64,000 nt of DNA from Sequoia sempervirens (Eukaryota > Streptophyta > Pinopsida > Cupressales > Cupressaceae): the NCBI GenBank assembly GCA_007258455.2, contig VDFB02270651.1, forward strand, positions 701,030,217 to 701,094,216. Direction: 5' to 3'. Every line of letters starts with the position of its first letter. The first letter of the stretch is position 1. Of the stretch, positions 60,803 through 64,000 are shown piece by piece. The notes beneath the pieces were generated by a model. That model did not search any database, had not been told where the DNA came from, and saw only the letters and a list, made by a program, of their open reading frames with translations. The translations under genes and the position numbers were made by a program.

Positions 60803-61963
60803 TGTCTGGTAATTAATTAAATATTTTTAATATTTAATTAAAATCTTTGAATTCTATCTGCGTATAAATAAATTTAAATAATTTATTTATATTTCTTCAT
60901 TCTTTTATTTTGATTAAATAAATAAGTTTATTTAATCATCTTTTCGTATTCATTTCTTAATTAATTAAATAAATATTACGATTTATTTATATTAATTATC
61001 ATATAATCTTAGTTTGAATATCTTATTCAAATAAAGATTAAAATATTATTCTTCTTCTAAATACCAATTAAATATTCCAAAAAATTTAATTAATTCCTCT
61101 AATTCGATTCATATATCTATTTATAATTAAATATTCATAAAATATTTAATTAATTCTTCTAAATATTTCATATTCTTATAAAGTCATATCATGATTAAAT
61201 ATTCTAAAATATTTAATTAAAACTTCTATAGTTATAAAAATCAAAAATCAAAATGCAATAAATAAAATTAAATAAATTTATTTATTTATTTAATTTGGGA
61301 TTTATCTTCAACTCCCGGGAAGCAAACGGTTAAAACAGAAAATTAAATTTCTCTGTTTCTGTGCAGGCTTGTTCTTGTGGGTTGAAGACAGGAATCCATC
61401 CTTCTCTCCAACCTCTCAACCTCTCCCATTTTCTTCTCAACCTCTCCATCTCTCACCATTCAAACTTACCAGACAATCTCACAGCCGTAGATTCTTGCCA
61501 GCCGGGATGGAGCCTGCAAAAATCTATAAATACAGCTGCCGAGAGCTCCAAATGATATAGAAATTTTAAGCAGGAAAACTATAGCCAAATTACAAGTAGT
61601 ATTAGCATTCATAGCATAAATCTTTTTAGCATAGAATCATAGCAATAGCAATAGAATCATGATATATTTCATTCACAGCCCCTGTGCATAATCATAGCCC
61701 CTGTCCATATCCATATCAGCAATCCCATCTTCACTAGCATATAGAATAGATTTTCATTTGCATTCTCGTTCTACAAGTTGCCATTTGAAGGAAGCCAAGC
61801 TTACACAATCTGAGAGCAAAAGCTTCAAAAGAATCACTATAGATAGAGAAAATGGAACGGTTCTGAAGATTTTGTTTGTTTAAATTTATTTCAATTTCTT
61901 TAGTTTAAGGTTTCATTTAGTGTTGTGTTTTCAATTAGATTAAACAAATAAAAACATAACACA
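60803..61963 (+). repeat. LTR of a Ty3/gypsy element (5' LTR)
   Basis: The end is well placed at AACACA (61963) by the primer site that follows. The start is tentatively TGTCTGG (60803). The first 500 bp are AT-rich with many TTAATTAAATATT runs. A TATA box (CTATAAATAC) lies near 61523-61532. Confidence 0.55.
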
Positions 61964-61968
61964 TTTTT

Positions 61969-61990
61969 TGGCACCCACCGTGGGGCTCTT
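61969..61990 (+). other. Primer-binding site, tRNA-Lys(CUU) type
   Basis: TGGCACCCACCGTGGGGCTC pairs with the 3' end of plant tRNA-Lys(CUU), with one mismatch in the first 20 bases. It begins five bases after the LTR end. Confidence 0.75.
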
Positions 61991-62109
61991 GCCCCCTTTT
62001 TAATGTTTTATTTGCAGTTTCTTTTGAAAGGTTACAGGTAAAAATAGCGGAATAGCGCAGAGGACACGTTTCAGGAATGTCATCTCCAGTTTAGCGCATC
62101 TGAAGTCTG

Positions 62110-62298
62110 TTGCAGCGCCCATAATCTATTTTGTAGCGCCCGTGATCATCTTTGCAGCGCCCGTAATCATTATTGCAGCGCCCATAATCCGTCTTGCAGT
62201 GTCCCTAATTAGTATTGCAGCACCCTTAATCAGTCTTGCAGCGCCTGTAAAGCTTCTTGCAGTGCCTTTAATGCCTGTTGCAACACAAATTTTTAAAG
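62110..62298 (+). repeat. 21-bp tandem repeat, nine units
   Basis: TTGCAGCGCCC-type starts lie at 62110, 62131, 62152, 62173, 62194, 62215, 62236, 62257 and 62278, exactly 21 bp apart throughout. Read in the frame of 62111 each unit is a heptad beginning Cys-Ser-Ala, with one stop in the fifth unit. That frame is open from 62048 but has no ATG. Confidence 0.9.
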
Positions 62299-62369
62299 AC
62301 TGTATTCTGTAATCTGTAACTCTAGATTAGTTTAACTGATTCTGACGCAGCCGCGGACAGTTAATAATT

Positions 62370-62511
62370 TTAAAGCATAAAATTAACCAATCCTAGGGTA
62401 GTCATTTAAAGCATAAAAAGAACCAATCCTAGGGTAGTCATTTTAAGCATAAAATTAACCAATCCTAGGGTAGTCATCTAAGGTAAAACGAAGCAATCCT
62501 AGGGTAGACAC
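62370..62511 (+). repeat. Tandem repeat, about 36-bp unit, four copies
   Basis: CCAATCCTAGGGTAG (GCAATCC in the last) at 62387, 62423, 62459 and 62493, each preceded by AAGCATAAAA-like text in the first three. Confidence 0.9.
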
Positions 62512-63403
62512 TTCATCTTTCAATTTGGGCTTAAAATGAATTTTCTTTTTATGTGAAGCAACATCTTCACTTAGTTTAGAAAATTTTCATTTGGTGCTTA
62601 ACAATTGAACCTTTGTTTGCTTTGTTTCAACGGTGATAGGCCTATGCTCTCCCCTTAACTGGGTGATCAAAATGCCAAACTCACCTATTTCCTTTTATGC
62701 ATTTTACAGCTTTTGTTAAAACCTTGTAGAGAGCCTGCTCTTGTGGGAAAAAGTACTCACCCAAGAGGAACGACTCAAGTGGGTTCAAGCCAAAGCCAGG
62801 CTATTCCACCCCACTCTAAAATTTAAAGCAAAATTGGGGAAACCCTCTTTTGACGGTAGTGTGCATTGATAACCATCCCCAAAGCCTTTGTTCTAAAGGT
62901 AGGGAGGTCTCTCGAGGGAGTCTATCATTTGCCGCACCGAACGGAAACCCTTACTACGAACCTAGTGTAGTAACTAACCGAGTCAGTTTCCAAACATTGT
63001 TTCAATCACAGTGCAGGGGAGGGAAGAATCTACCCCCAAGATACTCACCATATAACTGCCAAGGATTGTTTGCTCAGGGGATCCGGTATCCACTTCCGTC
63101 ACTCTGAGTACGCACCTGGAAAAGACAAAAACACGGGCGCCCTTTCGGGGGTGACATGGCTGTGTGAGTCGACGCAGTTCTAAGATGTGGGCTGTTGATT
63201 GCTATGATGACCTACTTGAGAACTAAGAGTGAGTCTGTTTGAAGTGCTTGTCATGTGTAAAACCCGTTAAAACATTTTTTGAAAAACATTTTGGTTATAC
63301 ACTTGATGTTTAGCATAGGACTTAAAACAATTGTTTTAAATTTGTTTGATGTGTTTTCACTACATTAATTTAGATAAGATCATCCAAAACACTCATTATC
63401 ACA
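62512..63403 (+). other. Non-coding leader of the tRNA-Lys-primed element
   Basis: No convincing ORF. Blocks TATGCTCTCCCCTTA (62643), GGGTTCAAGCCAAAGCC (62780) and others recur in order in the leader at 22900-23250. The open frame at 62850-63107 has no domain. Confidence 0.5.
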
Positions 63404-63757
63404 TTGATCAATCTCATGTTACGAGATTGGAAATCCACAAAGTTTGTAAAGAAATCCATTTCCAAAAGGATTAAGAAGCCAAAGAAACCCCTCAATCACA
63501 AGAAATTATTGAAGAAGCAACGATTCCTATATCAAAGTCGGAAAGTTTTACTCAAATATAGAACCTTTCTTCATAGGTATCATGATTGTGTTAGAGGTCT
63601 TTCAGATGATTATGCCATAGAGCCCTTGTATTCACAAGCTTACTTTCAAAGAAGAGCCCTTTCTCAAAGGCATAACCATAGTCAACGCATCCGTTTCAGT
63701 TATATTCCCCAACCAGCAATCGAATATTCTACTCGTCCAAATCAAATTTTGCAATAG
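63404..63757 (+). CDS. Small basic hypothetical protein in a retrotransposon leader
   Basis: 117 codons, very rich in Lys, Arg, His and Ser (KKPKKPLNHKKLLKKQ near the start). It is not recognised. It lies about 1.4 kb after the primer-binding site, where gag of the same element might begin, and a second frame reads SKSESFTQI-like text, so it may be a fortuitous frame over a decayed gag N-terminus. Codon and start evidence is weak. Confidence 0.25.
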   Translation: MINLMLRDWKSTKFVKKSISKRIKKPKKPLNHKKLLKKQRFLYQSRKVLLKYRTFLHRYHDCVRGLSDDYAIEPLYSQAYFQRRALSQRHNHSQRIRFSYIPQPAIEYSTRPNQILQ

Positions 63758-64000
63758 AGAACTTAGAATACATTAGGCATCTATCATAAAATCCATCCTT
63801 TTACAAAGCCATGATCAAAATTTCATAAAGTGCAAAATCATCCTTTTCTTGATCTTTTGCTTATATTCCCGCTAACAGGATTTTCATCCTTTCACTTAGG
63901 GAACAACACAAGCTACAAGATTAGAAATTTTGTGTAAGTCATAGAATCTTCATTCTATCCTGACTTTCATATATATCACATAAATTGCACTATTTCACTC
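63758..64000. other. Window end, no feature seen
   Basis: AT-rich DNA continuing the same element. Nothing is recognisable before the window ends. Confidence 0.5.

Noticed and set aside
62110..62298. CRISPR-like array
   Set aside because: Units are contiguous with no unique spacers, and the setting is a plant retrotransposon leader.

Overview
The window is nuclear DNA of a land plant with a large, repeat-rich genome. Split-exon genes, plant-type LTR retrotransposons in several states of decay and long AT-rich stretches suggest a gymnosperm-like genome, but the lineage cannot be proven from this window. Two runs of exactly 100 N (11176-11275 and 32760-32859) divide it into three contigs: 1-11175, 11276-32759 and 32860-64000.

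The only clear host gene is a P4-type ATPase (phospholipid flippase, ALA family) of 11 coding exons and 1274 codons. It appears twice in opposite orientation: 11402-18730 (+) and 32931-40266 (-). The two copies are almost identical, introns included. The shared block is 11276-18801 against 32860-40392, and both of its ends fall exactly on N-gap edges. Contig 2 therefore begins, and contig 3 (read in reverse) ends, with the same 7.5 kb. This is what an unmerged end-to-end contig overlap with a misoriented scaffold join would look like, so there is probably one gene. Its upstream region lies at 40267-41300 and its 3' UTR at 18731 onward.

Contig 1 holds a decayed Ty3/gypsy pol (1-1758), an extra retrotransposon ORF behind it (2785-5430), a polypurine tract and LTR start, then AT-rich DNA with tandem repeats and no gene. 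Contig 2 beyond the gene holds an LTR with primer-binding site and a repeat-filled leader (21185-24100), a TIR-bounded element (24156-25222), and an LTR element with gag and protease-like ORFs but no visible reverse transcriptase (26108-32345). Contig 3 beyond the gene holds a minus-strand relative of that element (43876-50217) with a 2.1 kb insertion, a Copia-type LTR (51014-51461), a second copy of the extra ORF with tract and LTR start (53307-55857), a broken gag-protease-G-patch segment (57400-59790), minisatellites, and an LTR with tRNA-Lys-type primer-binding site and long leader (60803-63400).

The most unusual signals are a hairpin-forming motif of about 34 bp that recurs 13 times at matching positions in the two 1.66 kb-LTR elements, a leader array with an exact 21-bp period that would read as cysteine heptads, and a minus-strand ORF made of degenerate repeats of about 30-35 residues. 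All family calls are by eye.
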